In this document: piece after piece, positions 27,148 to 35,087 of the stretch
Position numbering within the stretch: position 1 is the stretch's first letter
Layout: the number at the start of each line of letters is the position of its first letter
Assembly (NCBI RefSeq): GCF_000829195.1
Contig: NZ_AP013294.1
Span: 1,809,001-1,873,000, forward strand
DNA: 64,000 nucleotides
Direction: 5' to 3'
From: Bacillus sp. OxB-1
Lineage (GTDB): Bacteria > Bacillota > Bacilli > Bacillales_A > Planococcaceae
Translations under genes and position numbers: made by a program
The notes under the pieces: generated by a model
What the model was told of the DNA's origin: nothing
Database searches by the model: none
Seen by the model: only the letters and a program-made list of their open reading frames with translations

Positions 27148-28170
27148 ATGAGCAATGCTGGCGTCAACACATGGGAGCGACCTGTGGAGTTCTTCGATCT
27201 GGTTTCACAAAAGGCGAAGGGATTATACGATGGGCTCGATGATTTCACTGTCGAGCTCCTCGATTACTCGGAGAACGCAACGTATCTCGTGAAACACCCG
27301 GAGACGGGAGAAAAACGGATTATGCGCGTATGCCGTCCGAATTATCATACGAAAGAAGAGATCGAAAGCGAAGTGAAATGGCTGCAATCGATCGATGAGC
27401 ATACAGAGGTCATCGTGTCGAAACCCATTCCGGGGTCGGACGGGGAATATTTACAATCGGTAACATTGGATGGAAATAACCGGGAATACCATTGCGTCCT
27501 CTTCACTTTTTTGGAAGGGGAGACCCCTGATGTGGACAATGAAGAGAAGTTGATCAGGATTTTCAGGGAAATCGGAAAAACGACTGCCCATTTCCATAAA
27601 CACTCCATTGAAAATTGGGAGCAGTTCAATCAAATCAAGCGGCCGATTTGGGATTATGAAAATCTGATCGGCGAGAGGCCCAAATGGGGCAGATGGCAAG
27701 ATGGAAAAGGCATCACCCCGGAGCGGGAAGAGCTATTAACCCGTGTCTCTGATGTCATCAAGGAACGGCTGGAGAATTTCGGCAAGGGCCAAGAACGTTT
27801 CGGTTTGATCCACGCGGATTTACGTCATGCGAATCTCCTGATAGACAACGAGAAAAAGCTCGTCCAGGTCATCGATTTCGACGATAGCGGTTTCGGCTGG
27901 TATTTGTATGACCTCGCGGCGTCCCTGACGTTCATCGAACACCGTTCCTACGTGCCGAAGTTGGTCGAGGCATGGCTGGAAGGATATCAGACCGTCCGCA
28001 AGCTGTCCGAAGAAGAGTTGAATGAAATTCCGACATTCATCATGATGCGACGGATGCAACTCATCGCCTGGGTCGGCAGCCGCGACAACGAAACGGCAGC
28101 GGAACTCGGAGCTGAGTATTCGGAACAGACAGATCAATTGGCGAAGGACTACTTGGAGAAGTTCAAATAA
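27148..28170 (+). CDS. APH-fold kinase, probable amino-alcohol kinase
   Basis: An aminoglycoside-phosphotransferase-fold kinase of 340 residues. ATG 27148 lies eight bases after AGGGAGGAG; an ATG at 27124 overlaps that site and is less likely. The catalytic loop IHADLRHANLL gives Asp224 and Asn229, and the metal-binding DFDDSG gives Asp243. Related enzymes phosphorylate choline, ethanolamine or (S)-1-amino-2-propanol. Located directly after the phospholyase-like gene, it probably makes that enzyme's substrate. Confidence 0.88.
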   Translation: MSNAGVNTWERPVEFFDLVSQKAKGLYDGLDDFTVELLDYSENATYLVKHPETGEKRIMRVCRPNYHTKEEIESEVKWLQSIDEHTEVIVSKPIPGSDGEYLQSVTLDGNNREYHCVLFTFLEGETPDVDNEEKLIRIFREIGKTTAHFHKHSIENWEQFNQIKRPIWDYENLIGERPKWGRWQDGKGITPEREELLTRVSDVIKERLENFGKGQERFGLIHADLRHANLLIDNEKKLVQVIDFDDSGFGWYLYDLAASLTFIEHRSYVPKLVEAWLEGYQTVRKLSEEELNEIPTFIMMRRMQLIAWVGSRDNETAAELGAEYSEQTDQLAKDYLEKFK

Positions 28171-28173
28171 AAA

Positions 28174-28187
28174 AGTAAGCGCTACCA
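28174..28187 (+). promoter_or_regulatory. Candidate cre (CcpA) site before the permease
   Basis: AGTAAGCGCTACCA matches TGTAAGCGCTTACA at 11 of 14 positions, directly after the kinase stop. A second cre-like site in one operon suggests carbon catabolite control. Confidence 0.45.
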
Positions 28188-28265
28188 AAAGGGTGGCCAT
28201 TAGAGAAAGAGGGTTCTTGCAAACCGATGTAAGCACAATCAAATAAAACGTGAAGGAGCTTTGCC

Positions 28266-29669
28266 ATGAGTGGAAAACAGAACTTGGAACTGAAAAAGAC
28301 GCTTACGCCTTTTAACTTATGGGTCATCGGTGTAGGTATCGTAATATCCGGAAACTATTTTGGCTGGAATTTCGGTTTGAGCACTTCAGGCTATGTCGGC
28401 ATGCTGATTGCAGTCGGGGTCATGGCAGTTATGTATACATTCATGGCTTTCGGGATTTCTGAGCTGTCGACGGCCTTGCCGTTTGCGGGCGGTCCCTACT
28501 CATTCGCCAGGCGGGCGATGGGACCATTTGTCGGATTTATCACCGGGGTGGGCGTCGTCTTGCAATATGTCATTGCCGCGCCTGTGGTCGCTATCGGAAT
28601 CGGGGCATATATCAACTTCCTGTTTCCTACGGTGAATCCGATCGTCTCCGCAGCTGTCATGTATGTTTTCTTCATGGTCATCCACATCATCGGGGTGAAA
28701 GAATACGCCAGATTGGAAGCGATTCTTGTATTCATCGCCCTTGCATTATTAGTGCTTATGTATTTTGTCGGTTTGCCTCAAATCCGGGTGGAGAACCTGT
28801 TCGGCGGCGAAGGGGAAGCAATGATCCCGGGGGGCATCAAAGGGATTTGGGCGGCGTTGCCGTTTGCAATGTGGCTCTTCTTGGCCATTGAAATGCTGCC
28901 GATGCTTTCGGAAGAAACCCGGGATGCGAAAAAAGACATGCCAAAAGGGATTTTATCCGGGATGTTCACGCTCGTCATTTTGTCTGTCTTGACAACGACA
29001 GTGGCGATCGGCCTGAGCGGTTTCAACCAACTGAGCACGGCGGAAGATCCTTTGCCGGCAGCAATCGCCGCAGCGTATGGAAATACGTACTGGTTGGCAC
29101 AATTGCTTGCGTCCATCGGTCTTGTCGGGTTGATCGCCAGTTTCTCAGGGGTCATCCTCGCGTATTCCAGGCAAGTTTTCTCCTTATCACGCGCAGGGTA
29201 TTTGCCAGCCGTCTTTTCGAAGCTTCACCCGACTCGGCGGACTCCGTATATGGCAATCATCATCCCAGGTTTCATCGGGTTAATCTTGGTGGCAACTTTC
29301 AATCCGGATGATTTGATTTTGATAGCGACATTTGGCGCGTTGATTTCCTATATTTCAATGAACCTTTCTCTGATCATCCTGCGGAAGAAAGAACCGAATC
29401 TGGCACGTCCTTATAGGGCGCCGTTGTTCCCGTTCATGCCGATTGTTTCCATGGTCTTGGCGTGCATTGCCTTGTTTGCGAGCTTTTTTGCAAATCTGCC
29501 ATTCTTCTTCATCAGTATCACGGTGTTCGCGGTTGCCATCATCTATTACTTCGTCTGGGCCCGCCATAATATCAATACAGACGCCCCGGAAGAGCAATTT
29601 TCCAACGTCGGCGATCTTGAGATTCCAGTCGTGACGGGACCGGAGCTTGAAGAGGAAATCGTCCGATGA
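28266..29669 (+). CDS. APC-family amine permease, ethanolamine-permease-like
   Basis: An amino acid-polyamine-organocation permease of 467 residues with about twelve membrane helices. The helix-1 region GVGIVISGNYFGWNFGLS carries the substrate and ion loop typical of the ethanolamine-permease branch, and ALPFAGGPYSFARRAMG is conserved. It should import the small amino compound fed into the compartment pathway. ATG 28266 follows GAAGGAG. The stop overlaps the HAD gene (ATGA at 29666-29669). Confidence 0.88.
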   Translation: MSGKQNLELKKTLTPFNLWVIGVGIVISGNYFGWNFGLSTSGYVGMLIAVGVMAVMYTFMAFGISELSTALPFAGGPYSFARRAMGPFVGFITGVGVVLQYVIAAPVVAIGIGAYINFLFPTVNPIVSAAVMYVFFMVIHIIGVKEYARLEAILVFIALALLVLMYFVGLPQIRVENLFGGEGEAMIPGGIKGIWAALPFAMWLFLAIEMLPMLSEETRDAKKDMPKGILSGMFTLVILSVLTTTVAIGLSGFNQLSTAEDPLPAAIAAAYGNTYWLAQLLASIGLVGLIASFSGVILAYSRQVFSLSRAGYLPAVFSKLHPTRRTPYMAIIIPGFIGLILVATFNPDDLILIATFGALISYISMNLSLIILRKKEPNLARPYRAPLFPFMPIVSMVLACIALFASFFANLPFFFISITVFAVAIIYYFVWARHNINTDAPEEQFSNVGDLEIPVVTGPELEEEIVR

Positions 29670-30406
29670 ATTTCTGGGACCAAGATGTGGACACTGTCCT
29701 ATTTGATAAAGATGGCACATTGATCGATTTTCCTTCCATCTGGATTCCTTGGGTGGAGGATGCAGTCCGCTATTTGCGTGAAAGGATCGCCGGAATTGAT
29801 ATATCGCCTGCTGAAGCGAAGCAGGCGATCGGAGTGGACGTCACGGACGGGAGTGTCGATCCGAGAAGCCCGTTGGCGATTGCGTCCATCGAGGAGAGCA
29901 TCACCATCTTAGCATTCTTGCTTTATCAAAAGGGGCTGTCTTGGGACTCGGCAGTCATTTATGCAAGAGAGTGCATTGCCTATGCCGATAAAAGACAGAA
30001 TGATTCGACGAGTCTTCAGGCAGTGGAGCGAATATCCGATCTGCTCGGCGAGATGAAAAAAAGAGGGATGCGGCTCGGGGTGCTGACAGCTGATGACACG
30101 GACAAGGCGAGGAAACAGCTGGAGGAGCTTCAGTTGGGGAGTTATTTCGATTTCGTGATCGGCAGCGACTTGGTTGAGAGAGGAAAGCCTTTTCCGGACA
30201 TGGCGTACTTGGCCCGCGACCGCTATGGGGTTGATTTGCAAAGGGCTGCCATGATCGGGGACACGAATGCGGATATCCAATTGGGCAAACGGGCAGGTGT
30301 TAAGCTGACAATAGGCATTGCGAGTTACACGAAAGGAAAAACAGGACACCTACAAGATGCGGATTATAAGATCTGCAATTATGGCGAGCTGTTCGGAAAA
30401 GAGTAA
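29666..30406 (+). CDS. HAD-superfamily phosphatase in the microcompartment operon
   Basis: A HAD hydrolase of 246 residues of the phosphoglycolate-phosphatase type. The nucleophile motif is FDKDGTLIDF (Asp15 and Asp17), with motif II LTADD near 146, motif III lysine in RGKPFPD, and motif IV MIGDTNADIQLGKRAG. It overlaps the permease by four bases and precedes a small protein by 12 bp. A repair role, hydrolysing excess amino-alcohol phosphate or a damaged metabolite, is possible. No direct evidence identifies the substrate. Confidence 0.85.
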   Translation: MNFWDQDVDTVLFDKDGTLIDFPSIWIPWVEDAVRYLRERIAGIDISPAEAKQAIGVDVTDGSVDPRSPLAIASIEESITILAFLLYQKGLSWDSAVIYARECIAYADKRQNDSTSLQAVERISDLLGEMKKRGMRLGVLTADDTDKARKQLEELQLGSYFDFVIGSDLVERGKPFPDMAYLARDRYGVDLQRAAMIGDTNADIQLGKRAGVKLTIGIASYTKGKTGHLQDADYKICNYGELFGKE

Positions 30407-30418
30407 GGAGGCGACAAG

Positions 30419-30700
30419 ATGAATCCTGAATTAATAGAACAAATTACAAAGATGGTACTGGAAAGAATGGGAGGGGCCGGAACGGGCCCGATCACGTCAC
30501 TGACCGATGCGGAATTAAGACGATGGAGCGAAATTAGTGCTTCCATGCAACGGACGAATGTCGGCATGTCCGACAATGGAATGCGTCCTTTACATGCGCA
30601 AGAGATCGAGAGATGGAATGCCATTACGAAACGATTCAGCAATCTGGCTGCGCAATCCATGGAGCCGGCAGGGCAAGTGAAGTTCCATTCACACACTTAA
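30419..30700 (+). CDS. Small protein with encapsulation-peptide-like N-terminus
   Basis: A 93-residue protein I do not recognise. Residues 1-17 (MNPELIEQITKMVLERM) form an amphipathic helix of the kind that targets cargo into microcompartments, followed by a Gly-rich linker (GGAGTGP) as in cargo proteins. The body (about 27-93) is helical, with two similar segments, LTDAELRRWSEI and LHAQEIERWNAI, suggesting an internal duplication. Its position between the HAD gene and the aldehyde dehydrogenase supports a role inside the shell, perhaps as scaffold or adaptor (inference). GGAGG precedes ATG 30419. Confidence 0.8.
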   Translation: MNPELIEQITKMVLERMGGAGTGPITSLTDAELRRWSEISASMQRTNVGMSDNGMRPLHAQEIERWNAITKRFSNLAAQSMEPAGQVKFHSHT

Positions 30701-30724
30701 CACTCACAGGACAAGCGGGAAGGA

Positions 30725-32290
30725 GTGTTTCCTATCAACGCAGTAGAAGAGATGGAGAAAGCGGTTCAACAGGTCAAGGCGGCTCAGGAAAAATTCAGCA
30801 CATTCAACCAGAAGCAGATTGACGCAATCGTGAAGCATATCGCGGAAACGGCCTTCGCGCAAGCCGAGACACTCGCCAGGATGGCCGTCGAAGAAACGGG
30901 CATGGGCGTCGTGGAACATAAAAAAATTAAGAACGAGCTTGGCTCGATGGGCGTTTATGAATCGATCAAAGATGAGAAGACGGTAGGCGTCATCCATAAG
31001 GATCATCGTTTGAAAATGACGGAAGTGGCCTATCCATTCGGAGTCATTGCAGCCATTTGCCCGACGACGAATCCGACGTCGACCGCTATTTTCAAGACGT
31101 TGATCGCCTTGAAGGCGCAAAACGGCATCGTCGTCAGTCCGCATCCGACAGCGAAACGGTGCACGGTCGAAGCCTTGAAAATCTGTGCGCAGGCGGCAGT
31201 GGAGGCAGGGGCGCCGGATGGATTGATCGGCTGGATCACGGATCCGTCGATGGAAGCGACGACACGACTGATGCAACACCCGGATGTCGAGTTGATACTT
31301 GCGACGGGGGGCAGCGGACTGGTCAAGGCGGCGTACAGTTCCGGGAAGCCTGCCTACGGAGTGGGGCCGGGCAATGGCCCGGTCTACATCGAGAAATCAG
31401 CGAATGTGAAAAAAGCGGCACAGCTGATTGTGGATAGCAAGACGTTTGATAACGGGACGCTCTGTTCGACGGAGCAATCGATTGTCGTCCATAGGAATAT
31501 TAAGGAAATGACGATGCGGGAACTGCGCAACAACGGAGCCTATTTCCTGAATGAAGAAGAAAAGATGAAATTAGGAAATGTCATCGCCCCGACGGAAGGA
31601 CAATTGAACGCCAAAATTGTCGGTCGGTCGGCGGAGACAATCGCTGAAATGGCGGGTATTGAAGTTCCGGTCGGGACCCGGGTTTTGATTGCCGAAGAAG
31701 ATCGGATCGGGAAAGATGTACCGTTCTCATTGGAAAAATTGGCTCCGATCTTTCCGCTGTACACGGCGGACAGCGATGAGGAAGCACTTCGTATTTGCGA
31801 AGGGCTGTTGAACTTCATTGGACGCGGCCATAGCTGCTCCATCCATACGACGGATGAAGAAGCGGCACAACGGTACGGGCTCGCAATGCCGGTTTCCCGG
31901 GTGATGGTGAACACGATGGCTTCGATCGGGGCGGCGGGCGCGACGACGGGACTCATGCCTTCGCTGACGCTGGGATGCGGTTCGTACGGAGGGAATATTT
32001 CGTCGGATAATATTACAGCGCGTCATTTATTCAACACAAAGAGGATTGCGTCAGGGATTAAAGAAGTGACTCTACCGAAGCCATCGCCGCGCCGGTATGA
32101 GCCGGTCGAAAAGCTGGTACAGCAAGGAGTTGAACCGGATATCGAGGCGATTATCGATCAGGTGATGCGGGAAGTTCAAGGGAACTGTAAGTCGATGGAC
32201 TTGGAAGATGTTTCGACCACAGTCCGGCAAATCGTACAACGACAACAAATGAGCAAGACAATAAGGAGGAATTCAAATGGCAGAGATTAA
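30725..32290 (+). CDS. CoA-acylating aldehyde dehydrogenase, PduP/EutE-like
   Basis: An aldehyde dehydrogenase of about 521 residues that would convert propionaldehyde or acetaldehyde to the acyl-CoA with NAD. The nucleophile is Cys247 ([12 protein letters not shown]), and the cofactor loop is [12 protein letters not shown]. The C-terminal extension (about 455-521) carries two amphipathic helices, [16 protein letters not shown] and [16 protein letters not shown], typical of encapsulation peptides. GTG 30725 overlaps its apparent ribosome binding site; ATG 30752 or a rarer start codon nearby is possible. The 3' end overlaps the first shell gene by 14 bp. Confidence 0.9.
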   Translation: MFPINAVEEMEKAVQQVKAAQEKFSTFNQKQIDAIVKHIAETAFAQAETLARMAVEETGMGVVEHKKIKNELGSMGVYESIKDEKTVGVIHKDHRLKMTEVAYPFGVIAAICPTTNPTSTAIFKTLIALKAQNGIVVSPHPTAKRCTVEALKICAQAAVEAGAPDGLIGWITDPSMEATTRLMQHPDVELILATGGSGLVKAAYSSGKPAYGVGPGNGPVYIEKSANVKKAAQLIVDSKTFDNGTLCSTEQSIVVHRNIKEMTMRELRNNGAYFLNEEEKMKLGNVIAPTEGQLNAKIVGRSAETIAEMAGIEVPVGTRVLIAEEDRIGKDVPFSLEKLAPIFPLYTADSDEEALRICEGLLNFIGRGHSCSIHTTDEEAAQRYGLAMPVSRVMVNTMASIGAAGATTGLMPSLTLGCGSYGGNISSDNITARHLFNTKRIASGIKEVTLPKPSPRRYEPVEKLVQQGVEPDIEAIIDQVMREVQGNCKSMDLEDVSTTVRQIVQRQQMSKTIRRNSNGRD

Positions 32291-32564
32291 CGGCGCACTC
32301 GGAATGATTGAAACAAAAGGATTGGTGGCAGCGTTGGAAGCGGCAGATGCGATGGTCAAGGCGGCGAATGTGCAAATTATCGGGAAAACGCATGTCGGGG
32401 GTGGCATCGTGACGGTCCTCGTGACGGGGGACGTCGGCGCAGTCAAAGCGGCTACGGACTCGGGAAGCGCCGCAGCGCAGCGAGTAGGTGAATTATTATC
32501 TGTCCACGTCATCCCGCGCCCGCATAACGAACTGATCGGCATTCTGCCACGGGCGAATGGATAA
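32277..32564 (+). CDS. BMC-H hexameric shell protein (first copy)
   Basis: A single BMC-domain protein of 95 residues, of the PduA/EutM class, that tiles the shell as hexamers. The start region [19 protein letters not shown] is canonical. The pore loop is [11 protein letters not shown], a small-residue open pore suited to small polar metabolites. [18 protein letters not shown] follows. GGAGG inside the end of the dehydrogenase gene precedes ATG 32277. It is nearly identical in sequence to the copy at 33179. Confidence 0.95.
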   Translation: MAEINGALGMIETKGLVAALEAADAMVKAANVQIIGKTHVGGGIVTVLVTGDVGAVKAATDSGSAAAQRVGELLSVHVIPRPHNELIGILPRANG

Positions 32565-32596
32565 CAATCAGATCGGTTGAAGGGCGGCGATGGAAG

Positions 32597-32878
32597 ATGC
32601 TTGTTGGTAAAGTGATTGAAAATATATGGGCGACTCGTAAAGAGGATGGACTCACGGGTTTGACATTCCTCGTCATCCAGCCGGTGGGAACGGAACGGGA
32701 AGGTGTGCCGTTGCAGCCTCCTTTGGTAGCCGTCGATCGAATCGGAGCGGGGATCGGGGACCGGGTCATCGTGACACAAGGGTCCCCTGCGACTTTTATC
32801 GACCAGACTAGGAAAATGCCGGTTGACGCTCTGGTGATCGGCATCGTCGATTCGGTGCCGGAACGGGATCGGCCATGA
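32597..32878 (+). CDS. BMC-P pentameric vertex protein (EutN/CcmL)
   Basis: A 93-residue protein of the EutN/CcmL family, which caps the twelve vertices of the shell as pentamers. The opening MLVGKVIENIWATRK and the core VAVDRIGAGIGDRVIVTQGS are diagnostic, as is DALVIGIVD near the end. The stop overlaps the next gene (ATGA at 32875-32878). It is the only pentamer gene in the locus. Confidence 0.94.
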   Translation: MLVGKVIENIWATRKEDGLTGLTFLVIQPVGTEREGVPLQPPLVAVDRIGAGIGDRVIVTQGSPATFIDQTRKMPVDALVIGIVDSVPERDRP

Positions 32879-33150
32879 CGAAGGCGATCGGCATGATCGA
32901 GACGTTCGGTCTGGCCTATTCACTTGTCGTCGCCGATGCGATGCTGAAAACGGCGGATATCCAAGTCGTCACCCGTGAAGATGTCAGCGAAGTCTATTAC
33001 ACGATCGTGATAGAAGGGGAAGTTAGTGCAGTCCAGATGGCGATCGACCGCGGCGTCGAAATTGCGTTACAAGGGAATGCGCTGATGTCCTATGAGGTCA
33101 TCGCAAGACCGATGATTGATGTGAGGCGCATCATCCCGATGAAAGGTTGA
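32875..33150 (+). CDS. BMC-H-type shell protein with divergent pore loop
   Basis: A 91-residue single BMC-domain protein. The opening [21 protein letters not shown] is clearly of this family. The pore segment reads [18 protein letters not shown] instead of the Gly-rich loop of its two neighbours, so the pore is probably narrower, charged or closed. The C-terminal part ([19 protein letters not shown]) also differs. It may form hexamers with a distinct gate or a minor facet. Translationally coupled to the pentamer gene. Confidence 0.9.
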   Translation: MTKAIGMIETFGLAYSLVVADAMLKTADIQVVTREDVSEVYYTIVIEGEVSAVQMAIDRGVEIALQGNALMSYEVIARPMIDVRRIIPMKG

Positions 33151-33178
33151 TTCGAAGAAATGGAATGGAGGAACGAGG

Positions 33179-33460
33179 ATGGCGAGCGAAGCATTAGGAA
33201 TGATTGAAACAAAAGGATTGGTGGCGGCGATTGAAGCGGCGGATGCGATGGTCAAGGCAGCCAACGTGCAAGTCGTCGGGAAGACACATGTCGGGGGAGG
33301 CATCGTGACGATCATGGTTCGCGGGGATGTCGGGGCGGTCAAGGCTGCGACTGAATCGGGAGCCGCGGCGGCACAACGGGTCGGGGAATTGCTGTCAGTG
33401 CATGTCATCCCGCGTCCACATAACGAGTTGGAAGCCATTTTGCCAGGCTCTATGAATTGA
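33179..33460 (+). CDS. BMC-H hexameric shell protein (second copy)
   Basis: A 93-residue canonical BMC-H protein with the same [11 protein letters not shown] start, the [11 protein letters not shown] pore loop, and [20 protein letters not shown] end as the copy at 32277. The two differ at a modest number of positions, mostly at the ends, and look like a recent duplication. They may mix in one facet. ATG 33179 follows GGAGG. Confidence 0.95.
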   Translation: MASEALGMIETKGLVAAIEAADAMVKAANVQVVGKTHVGGGIVTIMVRGDVGAVKAATESGAAAAQRVGELLSVHVIPRPHNELEAILPGSMN

Positions 33461-33481
33461 TCGGGAATGGGGGCATCTTCT

Positions 33482-33844
33482 ATGAACGAGATGACGATCC
33501 AAGCAATTGTGGAGGACTTTGTGACAGAACTGACGCAAACCCCTCCGTCACGAAATGAAATCCCGTTTTCCGGCTTCGTGCTAAGTGGACATGGGGATGA
33601 TATGCTGCCGCAAATTCGTTACTCCTGCGCGGGTGGTATCCCTTTAGAGAAACTGACTCCCCGAAAACTGTCATGGCAAATTCCCGAACTGTCATGGCTC
33701 GCAAGAACTGTCATGGCTCGCAAGAACTGTCATGGCAAATCGTCCAACTGTCATGGCCCCGCGCGAAACTGTCATGGCGCGCGAGAACTGTCATGGCAAA
33801 CCGCCCAACTGCAAGGACAAATCCTCGAACTGTCATGGCGATAG
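33482..33844 (+). CDS. Small protein with encapsulation-like helix, tail inside repeat array
   Basis: The frame starts at ATG 33482 (ATG 33467 is possible). Residues 1-17 ([17 protein letters not shown]) form an amphipathic helix that resembles cargo-targeting peptides of microcompartment enzymes. Residues 18-60 contain an unrecognised segment ([20 protein letters not shown]). From about residue 62 the frame is simply translation of the AACTGTCATGGC array, with repeated CHG and LSW units. It looks like a cargo gene cut short by repeat expansion, or a short gene that lost its stop. Whether the tail is made is unknown. Confidence 0.5.
   Translation: MNEMTIQAIVEDFVTELTQTPPSRNEIPFSGFVLSGHGDDMLPQIRYSCAGGIPLEKLTPRKLSWQIPELSWLARTVMARKNCHGKSSNCHGPARNCHGARELSWQTAQLQGQILELSWR
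33666..33841. repeat. Intergenic array D: AACTGTCATGGC word every 19-21 bp
   Basis: The word starts at 33666, 33687, 33706, 33725, 33746, 33767, 33786, 33807 (degenerate) and 33828. Steps are 21, 19, 19, 21, 21, 19, 21 and 21 bp. Spacers are short and of several types (such as AAATCGTCC or TCGCAAG). It lies at the 3' end of the shell operon and just before the shared terminator. Confidence 0.92.
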
Positions 33845-33893
33845 CCGACTATCCCTGCATCTCTCCCGACCACCAACCATATCCCCTGACCAA

Positions 33894-33917
33894 AAAGACC
33901 GCCCCGAAGCGGTCTTT
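33894..33917. terminator. Bidirectional terminator, shell operon / azlCD
   Basis: AAAGACCGC pairs with GCGGTCTTT around CCCGAA, between convergent genes. Confidence 0.85.
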
Positions 33918-33922
33918 CATCA

Positions 33923-34231
33923 TCACATAAACAAACTATACACCGCCAGCACGCCAATCGTGCCGAGGACGACGGACATGACGCCGCCCCCGACGATGGC
34001 GATGAGGAAGGCGGCGGCCGCTCCGATGATGCCGAATAAAAGATTGCCTTCCTGGACAAACAGGATGGCAGGGAAAATGAGCGCTCCGAGCACCGCATAC
34101 GGGATATTCCGCAATACGCCGGTCACGATCGGCGGCAGTTCCTTGCCGTCTAGCCAAGTCAGCGGGATCATGCGCGGGATATACGTGACGAGGGCCATGC
34201 CGAACAGCATCCACCAATAGGTTGGTCCCAT
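33923..34231 (-). CDS. azlD: AzlD-family branched-chain amino acid exporter subunit
   Basis: A small membrane protein of 102 residues with about four helices, of the AzlD family. With AzlC it forms an exporter for branched-chain amino acids and analogues. Conserved features include MALVTYIPRMIPL near the start. It follows azlC with a one-base overlap (TGATG). No regulator gene is adjacent. Confidence 0.92.
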   Translation of the reverse strand: MGPTYWWMLFGMALVTYIPRMIPLTWLDGKELPPIVTGVLRNIPYAVLGALIFPAILFVQEGNLLFGIIGAAAAFLIAIVGGGVMSVVLGTIGVLAVYSLFM

Positions 34232-34956
34232 CAGACATCCCCCTTTCGATTGTATTGGACATCGGGCGTTTTCCCGCGGCGGGTGTACACCATTTCAATG
34301 GTGATCGACGACACGAGCGTGGCTACGAGGATCGCCCAGCCGGTTGAAAGAAGTCCCGTGAAATAGAAGAAACTATGGATGATTGCTGCGATTCCGGCAA
34401 GCATGATGACTTTCCGATTGCCTTTCATCGACGGGACCAATAGGCCGACGAACATGGCGTAGAGCGCGATCGACATGGCCGCTTGCAGGAATAAAGGCAG
34501 ATTGGCCCCGATGATGTGGCCGATTACCGTGAAACTGACCCAGCTGCCATAGGCGATCAAGTTGACGCCGAATGCGAAGGAGGTTGAAATCTTGCCTTCC
34601 TTGCCCGTAGCCAGCACCGAAAAGGATTCATCCGTGATGCCGAACGCATAGATCGCTTTGACCCATTTCGGGGCGGGCTGCATCTTTTCATTCAGTGATG
34701 CCGTCATAAGAAAGTGTCGGATGTTGACGACGAATGTATTGAGGACGATTAAGATCGGGTCGACTGCCTTGGCGATCAAACCGAGCGATATGTATTGGGC
34801 CGCGCCCGCATAGACGAACATGCTCATCGCTGTCGCTTCGATGATGGACAATCCGGCCGTCTTGGCAAGCAACCCGAACGTGAGGGCGACAGGGAAATAA
34901 CCGATGGCGATGCTCAGACCTGCTTTCAGGCCGTTTCCAAATTGATTTTTCTCCAT
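34231..34956 (-). CDS. azlC: AzlC-family branched-chain amino acid exporter subunit
   Basis: The larger subunit of the AzlCD exporter, 241 residues with about seven helices. Typical segments are GLSIAIGYFPVALTFGLLA and FVYAGAAQYISLGLI at the N-terminus. ATG 34956 opens the two-gene operon, read leftward. Substrate range is taken from the family (leucine analogues in B. subtilis). Confidence 0.92.
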   Translation of the reverse strand: MEKNQFGNGLKAGLSIAIGYFPVALTFGLLAKTAGLSIIEATAMSMFVYAGAAQYISLGLIAKAVDPILIVLNTFVVNIRHFLMTASLNEKMQPAPKWVKAIYAFGITDESFSVLATGKEGKISTSFAFGVNLIAYGSWVSFTVIGHIIGANLPLFLQAAMSIALYAMFVGLLVPSMKGNRKVIMLAGIAAIIHSFFYFTGLLSTGWAILVATLVSSITIEMVYTRRGKTPDVQYNRKGDV

Positions 34957-35087
34957 ATTGCCACATCTTTCTTAGTTGTTTGTAGTGATTATACACTATT
35001 TTCGTGTTTAAATGGAGATACCATCAGGAAGACTAGAAGTAATAAGAGGTTGGAATGAATGCCAACTGAAGTATGAGGGTGTTGTCA

